The notes: a model not told the origin generated them from the letters alone. A stretch of DNA of 64,000 nucleotides from Cyclobacterium lianum (GCF_900143075.1 NZ_FRCY01000022.1:27155-91154), one strand, 5' to 3'. Positions 54,481-63,749 are shown, numbered from the stretch's first letter. Made by a program: numbers and translations.

Positions 54481-55362
54481 ATGGAAAAGCAGTTTAAAGA
54501 GAAGGAAAATGCTCCGCTTGGAAACATAGAAGAATGGGAAGAAGACCTGAAAGTGCGCTACCCCAAACCCAAATCAGAACAGGCAAAGGGGCGGGAAGAT
54601 TACAGAAATTACCATGATTCTGAGCGGGTAGATACCGTTCGGGAATTCTATCGCCTCAACCACCAATACCAGACCTATGATTTTGTCAGCAGGAAGCGGG
54701 ACGAATTTCTGAAGTTTGACAAAAAGGAAATGCCTTTTTGGGATGCCATCAACTACCTGAACACGCTGGTGGATGACTCCGACCCGGACATCAGCCTGGA
54801 CCAGTTGCAGCATCTATTGCAGACCTCAGAAGCCATACGTGCCGACGGGCATCCGGACTGGTTTGTCCTGACCGGCTTTATTCATGATATGGGCAAGGTA
54901 TTGTGCCTGTTTGGTGAACCCCAATGGGCTGTGGTGGGAGACACTTTTCCGGTAGGCTGCAGGCATTCAGAAAAAATCGTATATCCGGAATTCTTCCAGA
55001 ACAATCCTGATTCAGAAAACGAGCAATTTAATAGCAAGTACGGGGTTTACGAGCCCAATACAGGCCTGGACAATGTCATGATGTCCTGGGGGCACGACGA
55101 ATACCTGTATCAGATGGTCAAAGATTACTTGCCGGAACCGGCGTTGTACATGATACGGTACCACTCTTTTTATGCCCAACACAGGGAGGGAGCCTATGAT
55201 CACCTGCTGAGCGAGCACGACAGGGAAATGTTTAAATGGGTAGATAAATTCAATCCCTATGACCTGTATTCAAAGGTACCGGTGCCACCTGATGCAAAAG
55301 CCCTGAGACCCTATTACGAAGACCTGGTGGCAAAATACCTGCCGGCCACTATGAAATTTTAA
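54481..55362 (+). CDS. Inositol oxygenase
   Basis: A 293-residue non-haem di-iron enzyme that cleaves myo-inositol to D-glucuronate. The HD-type fold ligands are in place: GFIHDMGKVL, CRHSEKIVYP, MSWGHDEYLYQMVKDYL and MIRYHSFYAQHREGAYDHL, which are near identical in pattern to animal MIOX. FKWVDKFNPYDLYSK closes the domain. Length matches the eukaryotic enzyme. Bacterial copies are rare and patchy, so acquisition by transfer is plausible but not shown here. A hairpin terminator (55392-55426) separates it from a symporter that could import inositol. Confidence 0.9.
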   Translation: MEKQFKEKENAPLGNIEEWEEDLKVRYPKPKSEQAKGREDYRNYHDSERVDTVREFYRLNHQYQTYDFVSRKRDEFLKFDKKEMPFWDAINYLNTLVDDSDPDISLDQLQHLLQTSEAIRADGHPDWFVLTGFIHDMGKVLCLFGEPQWAVVGDTFPVGCRHSEKIVYPEFFQNNPDSENEQFNSKYGVYEPNTGLDNVMMSWGHDEYLYQMVKDYLPEPALYMIRYHSFYAQHREGAYDHLLSEHDREMFKWVDKFNPYDLYSKVPVPPDAKALRPYYEDLVAKYLPATMKF

Positions 55363-55391
55363 ATGTAAGAATTTTAGAAAAACGAAAACAT

Positions 55392-55426
55392 ATTGCTGCC
55401 TGGACTTGGGACCGGGCAGCAATTTT
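55392..55426 (+). terminator. Hairpin terminator between inositol oxygenase and symporter genes
   Basis: ATTGCTGCC (55392-55400) and GGCAGCAAT (55415-55423) form a perfect 9-bp stem, followed by TTTT (55423-55426). It lies 30 bp after the oxygenase stop but only 12 bp before the symporter ATG, so in addition to ending transcription it may form on the symporter leader and hinder translation. Confidence 0.7.
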
Positions 55427-55437
55427 AATAAGAAATC

Positions 55438-57012
55438 ATGCTTACCGCCCTCACCTTTATAGGTTTTACACTTTTTGTTGCGTTTTTTTCCTGGTACAAG
55501 TTACGAAAAGACGATATCAGTTCGCGTGATGGTTACTTCCTGGGAGGTCGCTCACTTACCGGTGGCGTTATTGCAGGCTCCATGATACTGACCAATATCT
55601 CCACCGAGCATTTGATTGGTCTCAACGGTTCTGCCTATAAAAACGGCATGATCATCATCGCCTGGGAGGTTACCAGCGCCATTGCCCTGGTGATTGCCGC
55701 ACTCTATTTTCTTCCCATTTACCTCAAAATGGGATTGACCACTATCCCGCAATATCTGGAAAACAGATTTGACAGCGGCACCAAAACTATCGTTGCTTTT
55801 TTGCTAATGCTTTCGTTTGTTGTCACCTTGCTCCCCATTGTCTTGTATACCGGAGCCATCAACCTGGAAAGTATTTTCAATGTATCTGAAGTGCTTCAGG
55901 TGAGCCTTTCGGAGGGCATCTGGATTACAGTGGTCACCATTGGAGTAATCGGATCGGTTTATGCCATTTTCGGTGGACTGAAAGCGGTAGCCTTTTCCGA
56001 CTCGGTAAATGCCGTGGGCCTGGTCATAGGCGGTCTGATGGTGCCGGTTTTGGCGCTCTGGGATATAGGGGATGGAAACCTAATCAGGGGGATGAGTAAA
56101 GTCTATGAGTTTGCACCTGAAAAGTTTAACGTCATCGGACAGGAAGATTCCGTGCTTCCCTTCAGCACAATCTTTACCGGATTGATGATCAACCAACTCT
56201 ATTTTTGGGGAATGAACCAGACCATTATCCAGCGGGCATTTGGCGCCAAAAACATGGCGGAGGCTCAAAAAGGCCTTTTACTCACCGGCTTGTTTAAGAT
56301 CCTGATACCGCTGATCATCGTATTGCCTGGCATTATCGCATTTTATTATTACAGCGAACAATACTATGACAATCAGGATTTCATTTATCCGGTTTTACTT
56401 ACCCGGGTGATGCCTGTAGGGTTATTGGGATTTTTCGCTGCCGTCGTGTTGGGAGCCATTTTGAGTACATTCAATAGTGTTTTGAATTCTGCCGCGACCA
56501 TTTTCAGTCTGGACATTTATAAAAAATGGCTACAGCCCGATTGCTCCGACAAGCGGCTGGTACGCGTGGGTCGTCTCAGCTCTCTGGTATTGGCCGTTTT
56601 GGCAATTTTGGTTGCACCCCTGGTAGGAAATGCTCCTGAGGGGCTTTACCAGTTGATGCAGCAGCTTAATGGTATCTTCTTTATCCCCATCGCTTCCATA
56701 TTGATTGCGGGATTTTTTATCCCTAAGGTGACGGCAAGGGCAGCCAAGGTGGGTTTGTTTACCGGTCTGACATTTTATCTGATCACGAGTTTTTCCCTCG
56801 ACACCGGAATCCATTTCATCCACATATGGGCCATTGAATTTGTATTAAACCTGCTATTGATGCTTTTTATCAGCCGGTATTTCCCCGGAAAACCAAACAA
56901 TTTTGTGAGCAGACCACCGGTACTGGAGATGAAACCCTGGAAATTTGCCAAACCGGTAGCCGCCATCCTTTGTCTGACGACCGTCCTGATATACATCTGG
57001 CTGGGAAGCTGA
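55438..57012 (+). CDS. Sodium:solute symporter (SSS) family transporter, inositol or sugar likely
   Basis: A 524-residue SSS transporter of the vSGLT type with about fourteen membrane helices. Family residues: YFLGGRSLTGGVIAGSMILT in TM1-2, WEVTSAIALVIAALYFLP, and GAILSTFNSVLNSAATIFSL carrying the sodium-site Ser. RAFGAKNMAEAQKG and ITQRAFGAK-like signature segments agree with the SGLT/solute:Na+ symporter class. It lies directly behind the inositol oxygenase, suggesting myo-inositol as the substrate (inference). No other catabolic genes for glucuronate are visible. Confidence 0.86.
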   Translation: MLTALTFIGFTLFVAFFSWYKLRKDDISSRDGYFLGGRSLTGGVIAGSMILTNISTEHLIGLNGSAYKNGMIIIAWEVTSAIALVIAALYFLPIYLKMGLTTIPQYLENRFDSGTKTIVAFLLMLSFVVTLLPIVLYTGAINLESIFNVSEVLQVSLSEGIWITVVTIGVIGSVYAIFGGLKAVAFSDSVNAVGLVIGGLMVPVLALWDIGDGNLIRGMSKVYEFAPEKFNVIGQEDSVLPFSTIFTGLMINQLYFWGMNQTIIQRAFGAKNMAEAQKGLLLTGLFKILIPLIIVLPGIIAFYYYSEQYYDNQDFIYPVLLTRVMPVGLLGFFAAVVLGAILSTFNSVLNSAATIFSLDIYKKWLQPDCSDKRLVRVGRLSSLVLAVLAILVAPLVGNAPEGLYQLMQQLNGIFFIPIASILIAGFFIPKVTARAAKVGLFTGLTFYLITSFSLDTGIHFIHIWAIEFVLNLLLMLFISRYFPGKPNNFVSRPPVLEMKPWKFAKPVAAILCLTTVLIYIWLGS

Positions 57013-57210
57013 TATTGCCTGGGTGATCCTGATTTTTTAGAATTCGAATAAGGGCGGTAAGCGGCAGCGAAGAAATGATACCTTTTCTGTGAATGCGGGA
57101 TTTACCATCCTCTTGTGGCAATGAGGACAAACTCCTGCAAAAGCCCTTGTTATTTCTTTTTAGCGTCTGTTTTGCTATATGAGTGGTAAGCTTGCCGGTA
57201 TTTTTTTTAT

Positions 57211-57218
57211 TAAATTTG
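57211..57218 (+). promoter_or_regulatory. Candidate -7 box before the small ORF and efflux operon
   Basis: TAAATTTG, a full TAnnTTTG match, sits four bases before a GTG start at 57223. A TTG at 57192-57194 lies 16 bp upstream, a little close to the usual spacing. If real, transcription would start about at or after the GTG, which argues that this GTG may not be the true start of the small ORF and that the box rather serves the efflux operon. Confidence 0.4.
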
Positions 57219-57222
57219 CACT

Positions 57223-57591
57223 GTGAAATGGGGAAGAAAAAATATCACAACCATATGTTACAGGAATATTTTCACCAACCTGCTGGCAGTATTTTTAATA
57301 GGGCTATCGGTTGCTGAGGGTGAGGAGGCTATTCACCAATTCCCCGCACCAGGCATACATATCGATGTTTCGGAATTTGATTTTGTTGATTTCCCTACTT
57401 CCCTGAACCGAAGCTTTGCCGGCAACCAGCAAAACAGGGATTTGATGCTTCCATCGTTTTACCTGCGATACAATCCTTTCCATTTGTTGCTGCTTTTGCA
57501 TGCGGTGACACCCGACACATTCCCCCCCTTTTTTACCCCGGATCATATCCGACAAATTGTATCCCTTTTTGTCTGGACCAACGCTCCGTGA
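57223..57591 (+). CDS. Possible small exported protein before the RND operon
   Basis: A 122-codon frame starting with GTG and containing a hydrophobic N-terminal segment (FTNLLAVFLIGLSVAEG) that could be a signal or anchor, then FVDFPTSLNRSFAGNQQNRDL and a hydrophobic stretch LLLLLHAVTPDTF. I know no such family. It is on the same strand as, and 175 bp before, the efflux adaptor gene. A shadow frame of 151 codons runs on the opposite strand (57304-57759), which is rich in Cys and Gln and looks less protein-like. The nearby -7 box may place the mRNA start at this GTG, which lowers confidence. Confidence 0.35.
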   Translation: MKWGRKNITTICYRNIFTNLLAVFLIGLSVAEGEEAIHQFPAPGIHIDVSEFDFVDFPTSLNRSFAGNQQNRDLMLPSFYLRYNPFHLLLLLHAVTPDTFPPFFTPDHIRQIVSLFVWTNAP

Positions 57592-57766
57592 AATACTGAT
57601 TTTTTGACAATAGCATGCATTGCATGCATTGGTCCCATACCTTTCTTCAATCCCAAAATACCCAAATAACAGCATTATCCGGAGACTGGCCTGACTGGAC
57701 AGTCCTGCTATACATTTTCGGGTTGTATTGTTCTGGTTTATTTGTTTGTCTAAATCCATTTCTGAA

Positions 57767-58999
57767 ATGAGTAAGAAAAATCAATGGCTTCGGCTTTCCG
57801 GTATCGTGAATCGCCCCTGCCAATCCCTGTCGACACTATTTGCACTGCTGCTGTTCGGCACAGTCCTGGCCTCTTGTAGCGAGGGGCGGGGCAAGAATAA
57901 GAAGAATGCTGAACTCCTGGAGGTGCCTGTATTTTCGCTGACACCAAAAGATATCAAAGTACCGCAAACCTATGTATGTGACCTGCAGGCCATACAGTTT
58001 GTAGAAGTTCGTTCAAAACTGGAAGGATTTGTGGAAAACATCTATGTGGACGAGGGCCAGGAAGTAAGAAAAGGACAAGCACTCTTTCAATTATCTTCAG
58101 CTGAATACAACGAATTGGTAAATTCTGCAACGGCCAAGCTCATGCAGGCGAAGGCAGAAGAGAAAGCCGCAAGCCTTGAAGTGGAAAGGCTCAAAGTGCT
58201 GGTGGATAAAAAGATCTATTCAGCCTCCGAACTGGAGCTGGCTCAATCCAGAAAACAAATGGCTGAGTCTGCCATCCTTGAAGCCGAGTCCATGCTGAAA
58301 AACGCACAGGTAGGACTGTCCTATACCACCATCAGGGCTCCTTTCGATGGAATAGTAGACCGCATTCCTTACAAAACCGGCTCCCTGGTGAAGAGTGGGG
58401 ATTTGCTGACCAACATTACGGATATCAGCGAAATTTTTGCCTATTACCGCATCACCGAGAATGAATACCTGGAATACATGCGGGGAGAGCTGGACAAAAA
58501 TGCCGATACTGAACAAATGAACGAACAGGTCCGGGAGACCCTGCAGGGAGAACAGGAGGAAATATCCCTGATTCTTTCAGATGGCATAGAGTATCCCTAT
58601 AAAGGCAGGCTGGAAACCATGGAAGCGGATTTTGAACAGGGTACCGGCTCCATCGCCCTACGGGTAAGGTTTCCCAATCCAGACGGCCTGATCAAACACG
58701 GCGCCAGCGGTAAAGTGCAGATGAGCAATGAGCTGCATGATGTCTACCTGATCCCTCAGAAATCAACTTTTGAAATTCAGGAATACAACTATGTATATCT
58801 GGTAAATGAAGAAAACAAGGTAAATGTAAGGAGTTTCCGCCCCCTCATGCGGCACGGTCTGTACTATGTGGCTCAGGATTTTAACACGAACGATAAGGTG
58901 GTGCTGGAGGGCATCCAGCTCCTGAAAGATGAAGCCACGGTAAAACCCAACCCCATTGGCGAAGAAGAAGTCTACCGTTCATTAGACCTGCCGCTATAG
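57767..58999 (+). CDS. RND efflux periplasmic adaptor subunit
   Basis: A 410-residue membrane-fusion lipoprotein. I placed the start at ATG 57767 (MSKKNQWLRL) rather than 57728. The lipobox VLASC gives the acylated Cys near residue 38. Next come the HlyD-type biotinyl-like domain (FVEVRSKLEGFVENIYVDEG), the long coiled-coil hairpin (NSATAKLMQAKAEEKAASLE), the second lipoyl half (TIRAPFDGIVDRIPYKTGSL), and the beta-barrel and membrane-proximal domains, where SNELHDVYLIPQKSTFEIQE is typical. It bridges the inner-membrane pump and outer-membrane channel encoded next. Confidence 0.93.
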   Translation: MSKKNQWLRLSGIVNRPCQSLSTLFALLLFGTVLASCSEGRGKNKKNAELLEVPVFSLTPKDIKVPQTYVCDLQAIQFVEVRSKLEGFVENIYVDEGQEVRKGQALFQLSSAEYNELVNSATAKLMQAKAEEKAASLEVERLKVLVDKKIYSASELELAQSRKQMAESAILEAESMLKNAQVGLSYTTIRAPFDGIVDRIPYKTGSLVKSGDLLTNITDISEIFAYYRITENEYLEYMRGELDKNADTEQMNEQVRETLQGEQEEISLILSDGIEYPYKGRLETMEADFEQGTGSIALRVRFPNPDGLIKHGASGKVQMSNELHDVYLIPQKSTFEIQEYNYVYLVNEENKVNVRSFRPLMRHGLYYVAQDFNTNDKVVLEGIQLLKDEATVKPNPIGEEEVYRSLDLPL

Positions 59000-59022
59000 C
59001 AGGTTGCAAACTCCATTGACAC

Positions 59023-62000
59023 ATGTTTGATTTATTCATAAAACGACCCATACTGTCAACGGTAATTTCTATACTGATTACCTTGATCGGTTTATTGGCA
59101 TTATTCGGGTTACCCGTAACGCAATTCCCTGAAATCGTACCTCCTTCTGTAACGGTCACCTCCCAATACCGGGGAGCTAATGCCGAGGTAGTCACCAAAG
59201 CAGTGACCACCCCACTGGAACGGGCCATCAACGGTGTACCCGGCATGACTTACATGTCCTCCGTAAATACGAACGATGGCGTTTCGGTGATCACCGTATT
59301 TTTTAGCGTAGGTACAGACCCTGATCAGGCTGCGGTAAACGTGCAAAACCGGGTGGCGACAGTAGTGGATGAATTGCCGGAAGAAGTCATCCGGGCAGGG
59401 GTAATGACAGAAAAGGAGGTGAACTCCATGTTGCTCTACCTGAACCTCATGACCTCCGATAGCACGCAGGATGAAAAGTTTGTATATAATTTTGCAGATA
59501 TCAATATTCTGCCAGAGCTAAAACGGATCGATGGTGTGGGCCGGGCAGAGATCATGGGCAACCGGGACTATGCCATGCGTGTCTGGCTGAATCCCGATCG
59601 GATGGTGGCCTACAACCTTACGCCTCAGGATGTGAGTGAGGCCATCCAAAGCCAGAATGTAGAAGCTGCTCCCGGCAAATCGGGTATCAGTTCCGACCGG
59701 GACCCTCAGGCCCTGCAATATGTGCTCAAATACACCGGAAAATTCAATGCTGAAGAAGATTATGAAAACATTACTTTGAAATCCCTCCCTGATGGCTCAC
59801 TATTGAAAATCAGGGATGTGGCTGAAGTCGAGTTCGATTCCGAAGATTACAATATGGTATCCATGACCGACGGGCAGCCCTCCGCTTCCATCATGATCAA
59901 ACAGCGTCCCGGTTCCAATGCCCGGGAAGTGATTCAAAACATCAAGGACAAGATGGAAGAACTTCAGGGCTCCTCCTTTCCTCCGGGCATGAGATACAAT
60001 ATCTCCTATGATGTCTCACGCTTTTTGGATGCTTCCATTTCGGAAGTGGTAAAAACACTGATAGAGGCCTTTTTACTGGTATCCATTGTGGTGTTTATTT
60101 TCCTTCAGGATTGGCGGTCTACCCTTATTCCAGCCATTGCAGTACCTGTTTCACTTATCGGAACGTTCTTTTTTATGGGCCTTCTCGGATTCTCCATCAA
60201 CATGCTGACCCTGTTTGCCATGGTACTGGCCATCGGGATAGTGGTGGACAATGCCATAGTGGTGGTGGAAGCCGTGCATGTAAAAATGCATCAAAACGGG
60301 ATGAACGCCAAAGAAGCTACCTTCGCCGCCATGAAGGAAATCGGAGGGGCCATCATTGCAATTACGCTGGTCATGTCTGCCGTATTTGTTCCGGTAAGTT
60401 TTCTATCCGGACCAGTAGGGATCTTTTACCGGCAGTTTTCCCTGACCCTGGCCATCGCCATTGTCATTTCGGGTATCAATGCCCTGACCCTTTCTCCCGC
60501 ACTATGCAGTTTGCTTTTGAAGCCGGTGCATCACGAAAAAGGAAAAGGCCTGATGAGCCGCTTTTTTACCGCTTTTAACGCAAAATACGATGCTTTTTCG
60601 GGGAAATATGCGCATCTCATCGGGAAAACCGCAGGAAGAAAAGCACTAACTTTTGGCATTTTGATCCTGTTTTTTGCCCTTACCTATGGCATGACCTTCG
60701 TCCTGCCCAGCGGCTTCATCCCCAATGAAGATCAGGGAATGATCTACGTGAATGTGACCACTCCTCCAGGTTCTACCATGGACCGGACCCAGCAAATCAT
60801 GGATGATGTACAGGCCTCCATCCTGCCCTTTGAGGAAGTGGAAACCATCTCTACCCTGGCCGGATACAGCCTGCTCACAGAAACTGCCGGCGCTTCCTAT
60901 GGCATGGGCATGATCAATCTGGTCGGCTGGGATGACCGGGAGGCGGATGTCAATGAATTGATCGAAAAATATCAGGAAAGAACAGACCACATCACCGGTG
61001 CTTCGATACAGTTTTTTGGTCCGCCGCCCGTACCGGGATTTGGCAATGCCTCAGGGTTTGAATTGCAGATGCAGGACAAGACCGGAGGTGACCTGGAGTT
61101 TACCGCTCAGACGGTAGACAATTTTCTGACAGCCGTGAGAGAAAGGCCTGAAATACAGGATGCCTTTACCAATTTTGACCCTTCTTTTCCCCAGTATATA
61201 CTCCGGGTAGACCATGACAAGGCCGCCAAACTGGGCGTAGACATTCGTGCGTCCATGCAGACGCTGCAAAGTTTTATCGGAAGCTACTACAGCTCCAACT
61301 TTATCCAGTTTGGTCAGATGTACAAGGTAATGCTTCAGGCCTCCCCCGAGTTCCGCACCAATCCGGAAGCGTTGCTGAAGATGTACACCAAAAACAAGCA
61401 GGGAGAAATGGTCCCCTACTCTAATTTTGTGACCCTGGAGCGGGTATATGGTCCTGAACAGCTCACCCGGTACAACATGTTTATATCCGCTATGATCAAT
61501 GGAGATGCTGCGCCGGGCTATTCCAGTGGGGATGCGATCCGTGCAGTAGAAGAAACAGCGGTTTCCATACTTCCCAGAGGCTTCTCCATCGATTGGTCCG
61601 GTATGACCAGGGAGCAAATCGCTTCGGGCAATCAGGCGATTTACATCTTTTTGATCTGTCTGCTCTTTGTGTACCTGCTGCTTGCAGCTCAGTACGAAAG
61701 CTATTTGTTGCCCCTTCCAGTTATTTTGTCTCTGCCCGCAGGGGTATTCGGATCCTTTTTCCTGCTGTACCTTACCGGGCTGGAAAACAACATTTATGCA
61801 CAGGTGTCCCTGATCATGCTGATCGGATTGCTGGGTAAAAATGCCATCCTCATCATTGAGATCGCCGTGCAATCCCGTCAGAAGGGCATGGGAATCCTGG
61901 AATCTGCCATCCATGCGGCCGTAGAGCGACTTCGCCCTATTCTCATGACCTCATTCGCCTTTATCAGCGGACTGATACCGCTTGCCCTGGCCACAGGTGC

Positions 62001-62190
62001 AGGTGCAGTGGGCAACAGAACCATAGGCACAGCAGCGGCAGGTGGGATGTTTATCGGGACTTTTGTAGGTATCATCCTGATTCCGGGATTGTTTGTGGTA
62101 TTTGAGTCCCTGGCTGCCTATTTCAAAAAGCAGCCGGAAGCCCAATCCGCAGACCATGCTGTAGCCGCCAACAGTTTAAAAACTTCCTAA
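59023..62190 (+). CDS. RND multidrug efflux permease (HAE1/AcrB type)
   Basis: A 1055-residue inner-membrane proton-driven pump with the twelve-helix RND layout: TM1 near residue 10-30, a large periplasmic loop, TM2-TM6 (about 340-490), TM7, a second loop, and TM8-TM12. Proton-relay residues are D409 in GIVVDNAIVVVEAV (AcrB has two Asp; here the second is Asn, N410) and K in GLLGKNAILIIEIA. The N-terminus MFDLFIKRPILSTVIS and FGLPVTQFPEIVPPSVTV are standard. The substrate range is unknown. It is separated from the adaptor gene by 23 bp and from the channel gene by 5 bp, so this is one operon. Confidence 0.95.
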   Translation: MFDLFIKRPILSTVISILITLIGLLALFGLPVTQFPEIVPPSVTVTSQYRGANAEVVTKAVTTPLERAINGVPGMTYMSSVNTNDGVSVITVFFSVGTDPDQAAVNVQNRVATVVDELPEEVIRAGVMTEKEVNSMLLYLNLMTSDSTQDEKFVYNFADINILPELKRIDGVGRAEIMGNRDYAMRVWLNPDRMVAYNLTPQDVSEAIQSQNVEAAPGKSGISSDRDPQALQYVLKYTGKFNAEEDYENITLKSLPDGSLLKIRDVAEVEFDSEDYNMVSMTDGQPSASIMIKQRPGSNAREVIQNIKDKMEELQGSSFPPGMRYNISYDVSRFLDASISEVVKTLIEAFLLVSIVVFIFLQDWRSTLIPAIAVPVSLIGTFFFMGLLGFSINMLTLFAMVLAIGIVVDNAIVVVEAVHVKMHQNGMNAKEATFAAMKEIGGAIIAITLVMSAVFVPVSFLSGPVGIFYRQFSLTLAIAIVISGINALTLSPALCSLLLKPVHHEKGKGLMSRFFTAFNAKYDAFSGKYAHLIGKTAGRKALTFGILILFFALTYGMTFVLPSGFIPNEDQGMIYVNVTTPPGSTMDRTQQIMDDVQASILPFEEVETISTLAGYSLLTETAGASYGMGMINLVGWDDREADVNELIEKYQERTDHITGASIQFFGPPPVPGFGNASGFELQMQDKTGGDLEFTAQTVDNFLTAVRERPEIQDAFTNFDPSFPQYILRVDHDKAAKLGVDIRASMQTLQSFIGSYYSSNFIQFGQMYKVMLQASPEFRTNPEALLKMYTKNKQGEMVPYSNFVTLERVYGPEQLTRYNMFISAMINGDAAPGYSSGDAIRAVEETAVSILPRGFSIDWSGMTREQIASGNQAIYIFLICLLFVYLLLAAQYESYLLPLPVILSLPAGVFGSFFLLYLTGLENNIYAQVSLIMLIGLLGKNAILIIEIAVQSRQKGMGILESAIHAAVERLRPILMTSFAFISGLIPLALATGAGAVGNRTIGTAAAGGMFIGTFVGIILIPGLFVVFESLAAYFKKQPEAQSADHAVAANSLKTS

Positions 62191-62195
62191 CGCGA

Positions 62196-63659
62196 ATGTC
62201 AGATTTTATGAATACTACACCGATAAAGTACATCCTACTGTTTGTTTTTTTAGGATTGTATTCCTGTAAGGTGCAGCAGGACACCCCCGTCAGCTCCCTG
62301 GAGCCGCCTCAATCCTACCCGGAGACAGCCGCTGCTGCTGACAGTGCCAGTATGGCGCTCACCCACTGGGAGGCCTTTTTCCGCGATCCCCTGCTTCAGC
62401 AGTTGATCAAAAAGGGCCTGGAAAACAATCAGGATGTGGCCAAAACGCTGGCCCAGGTCCGGATCGCAAGGGCTAATCTGAGCAGGGCCAAAATGGGCCA
62501 ACTCCCGGAAATCAACCTGCAGACGGGAGCAGCTGTAACGAAGTTTGGCGACTATACCATGGATGGGGTGGGCAATGATGACACCAATCGCTCGCCTACA
62601 GTACCGGAGGACAAACGCATCCCTGTCCCCTACAAGGACTTCATGATCGGGGCAGCCTTCAGTTGGGAGCTGGATATCTGGGGAAAGCTGAGCATGCAGA
62701 AAAAGCAAGCCCTGGCGGATTACCTGGCCGCTGAAGAAATGACCCATCTGGCGCAAACCTGGCTGGTAGCGGAAATCGCCAATCACTACTATAAGATCGT
62801 GGGTCTGGACGAAGAGATCGAAACGCTGCTGTCCAACATCGCTTTTCAGGAGCAGGCATTTGAATTGGGAAAAAGCCTGAAGAATGCCGGTCAGGAAAGT
62901 CAATTGTCCATAGACCAGTTTGAAGCCCTGATGCTCAACTCCAAGGGCCTGCTGGTAAGAAAACGCCGGGAGCTGCGCCAGACGGAATTGAACCTGGCCT
63001 ACCTGCTGGGCACCTATCCGGAAAATATATCCCGTCAATCCCTTTCAGAAATTGACGTATTGCCGGAGGTTTTGGAGATCGGCCTGCCGGCAGATTTACT
63101 GCGGATGCGACCGGATATCCGCGCCGCCGAACAAAGTCTGCAGGCCAACAACCTGGAGGTAAGCATTGCCAGAACGGCCTTTTTCCCTACCCTCAACCTG
63201 TATGGCATGGCCGGTTTCAATGCTTTTGACTTCAGCAAGCTATTTCTCAACCCGGCATCGATGGCTTACCAGCTTGGGGGAGGTCTGATCGGACCGCTTT
63301 TTAACCGCAACAGGATCAAAGCAGCCTATCAGGAAGCGAAGTCCCGCCAAAAAATCGCCCTTTACGATTATGAGCAAACCGTTCTGGACAGCTACCTGGA
63401 AGTGCTCACACTGGTCAATGACTACAGCACCCTGGATGAGGAACTCGCCCTGAAAACCGATGAAGTCCTGGTACAGCGGCGCTCGGTAGACAATGCCAAC
63501 ACCATGTTTAAGGTAGGCTACGCCGATTACCTGGACGTGATCAACAGCCAGTCCAATGCGCTTTCCTCTGAGCTGGATTATATCGAATTGAAGATACAGC
63601 AACTGGAGAGCATCACTAATCTGTACCGGGCACTGGGCGGAGGCTGGCAGCAACAATAA
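62196..63659 (+). CDS. Outer-membrane efflux channel lipoprotein (TolC/OprM, NodT family)
   Basis: A 487-residue TolC-like channel. The signal ends in a lipobox (FLGLYSC), giving an acylated Cys near residue 24, as in OprM. Two outer-membrane-factor repeats follow: WEAFFRDPLLQQLIKKGLENN with ALAQVRIARANLSRAKMGQLPEIN-type helices, and the second, LLRMRPDIRAAEQSLQANNLEV, the hallmark of the NodT subgroup. The C-terminal helix ends with YIELKIQQLESITNLYRALGGG. The start may be 62196 or the second ATG at 62208; the difference is four residues. It completes the tripartite efflux operon. Confidence 0.93.
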   Translation: MSDFMNTTPIKYILLFVFLGLYSCKVQQDTPVSSLEPPQSYPETAAAADSASMALTHWEAFFRDPLLQQLIKKGLENNQDVAKTLAQVRIARANLSRAKMGQLPEINLQTGAAVTKFGDYTMDGVGNDDTNRSPTVPEDKRIPVPYKDFMIGAAFSWELDIWGKLSMQKKQALADYLAAEEMTHLAQTWLVAEIANHYYKIVGLDEEIETLLSNIAFQEQAFELGKSLKNAGQESQLSIDQFEALMLNSKGLLVRKRRELRQTELNLAYLLGTYPENISRQSLSEIDVLPEVLEIGLPADLLRMRPDIRAAEQSLQANNLEVSIARTAFFPTLNLYGMAGFNAFDFSKLFLNPASMAYQLGGGLIGPLFNRNRIKAAYQEAKSRQKIALYDYEQTVLDSYLEVLTLVNDYSTLDEELALKTDEVLVQRRSVDNANTMFKVGYADYLDVINSQSNALSSELDYIELKIQQLESITNLYRALGGGWQQQ

Positions 63660-63724
63660 GCCTGGCCCGGGAGGAGGCCAATGCTATTAAGTTAAGAAAA
63701 AAATGGCCTCTTGAGACAAAATAA

Positions 63725-63749
63725 GCCGATTTTCCTTATGAAAACCGGC
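63725..63749. terminator. Hairpin after the efflux operon
   Basis: GCCGATTTTC (63725-63734) and GAAAACCGGC (63740-63749) form a 10-bp stem with one mismatch and a 5-nt loop. A weaker one (GAGGCCA 63674-63680 with TGGCCTC 63704-63710) lies closer to the stop. Either could end the operon; neither has a good T tract. Confidence 0.5.

Noticed and set aside
57304..57759. 151-codon minus-strand frame opposite the small ORF before the efflux operon
   Set aside because: Cys/Gln/Lys mix without domain, overlaps the adaptor start region; the plus-strand frame is slightly more protein-like.
61051..61914. 287-codon minus-strand frame in the RND permease gene
   Set aside because: Antisense to a well-supported pump; His/Gln/Gly-rich shadow sequence.
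62250..63038. 262-codon minus-strand frame in the TolC-like gene
   Set aside because: Antisense to a well-supported channel gene; no recognised motif.
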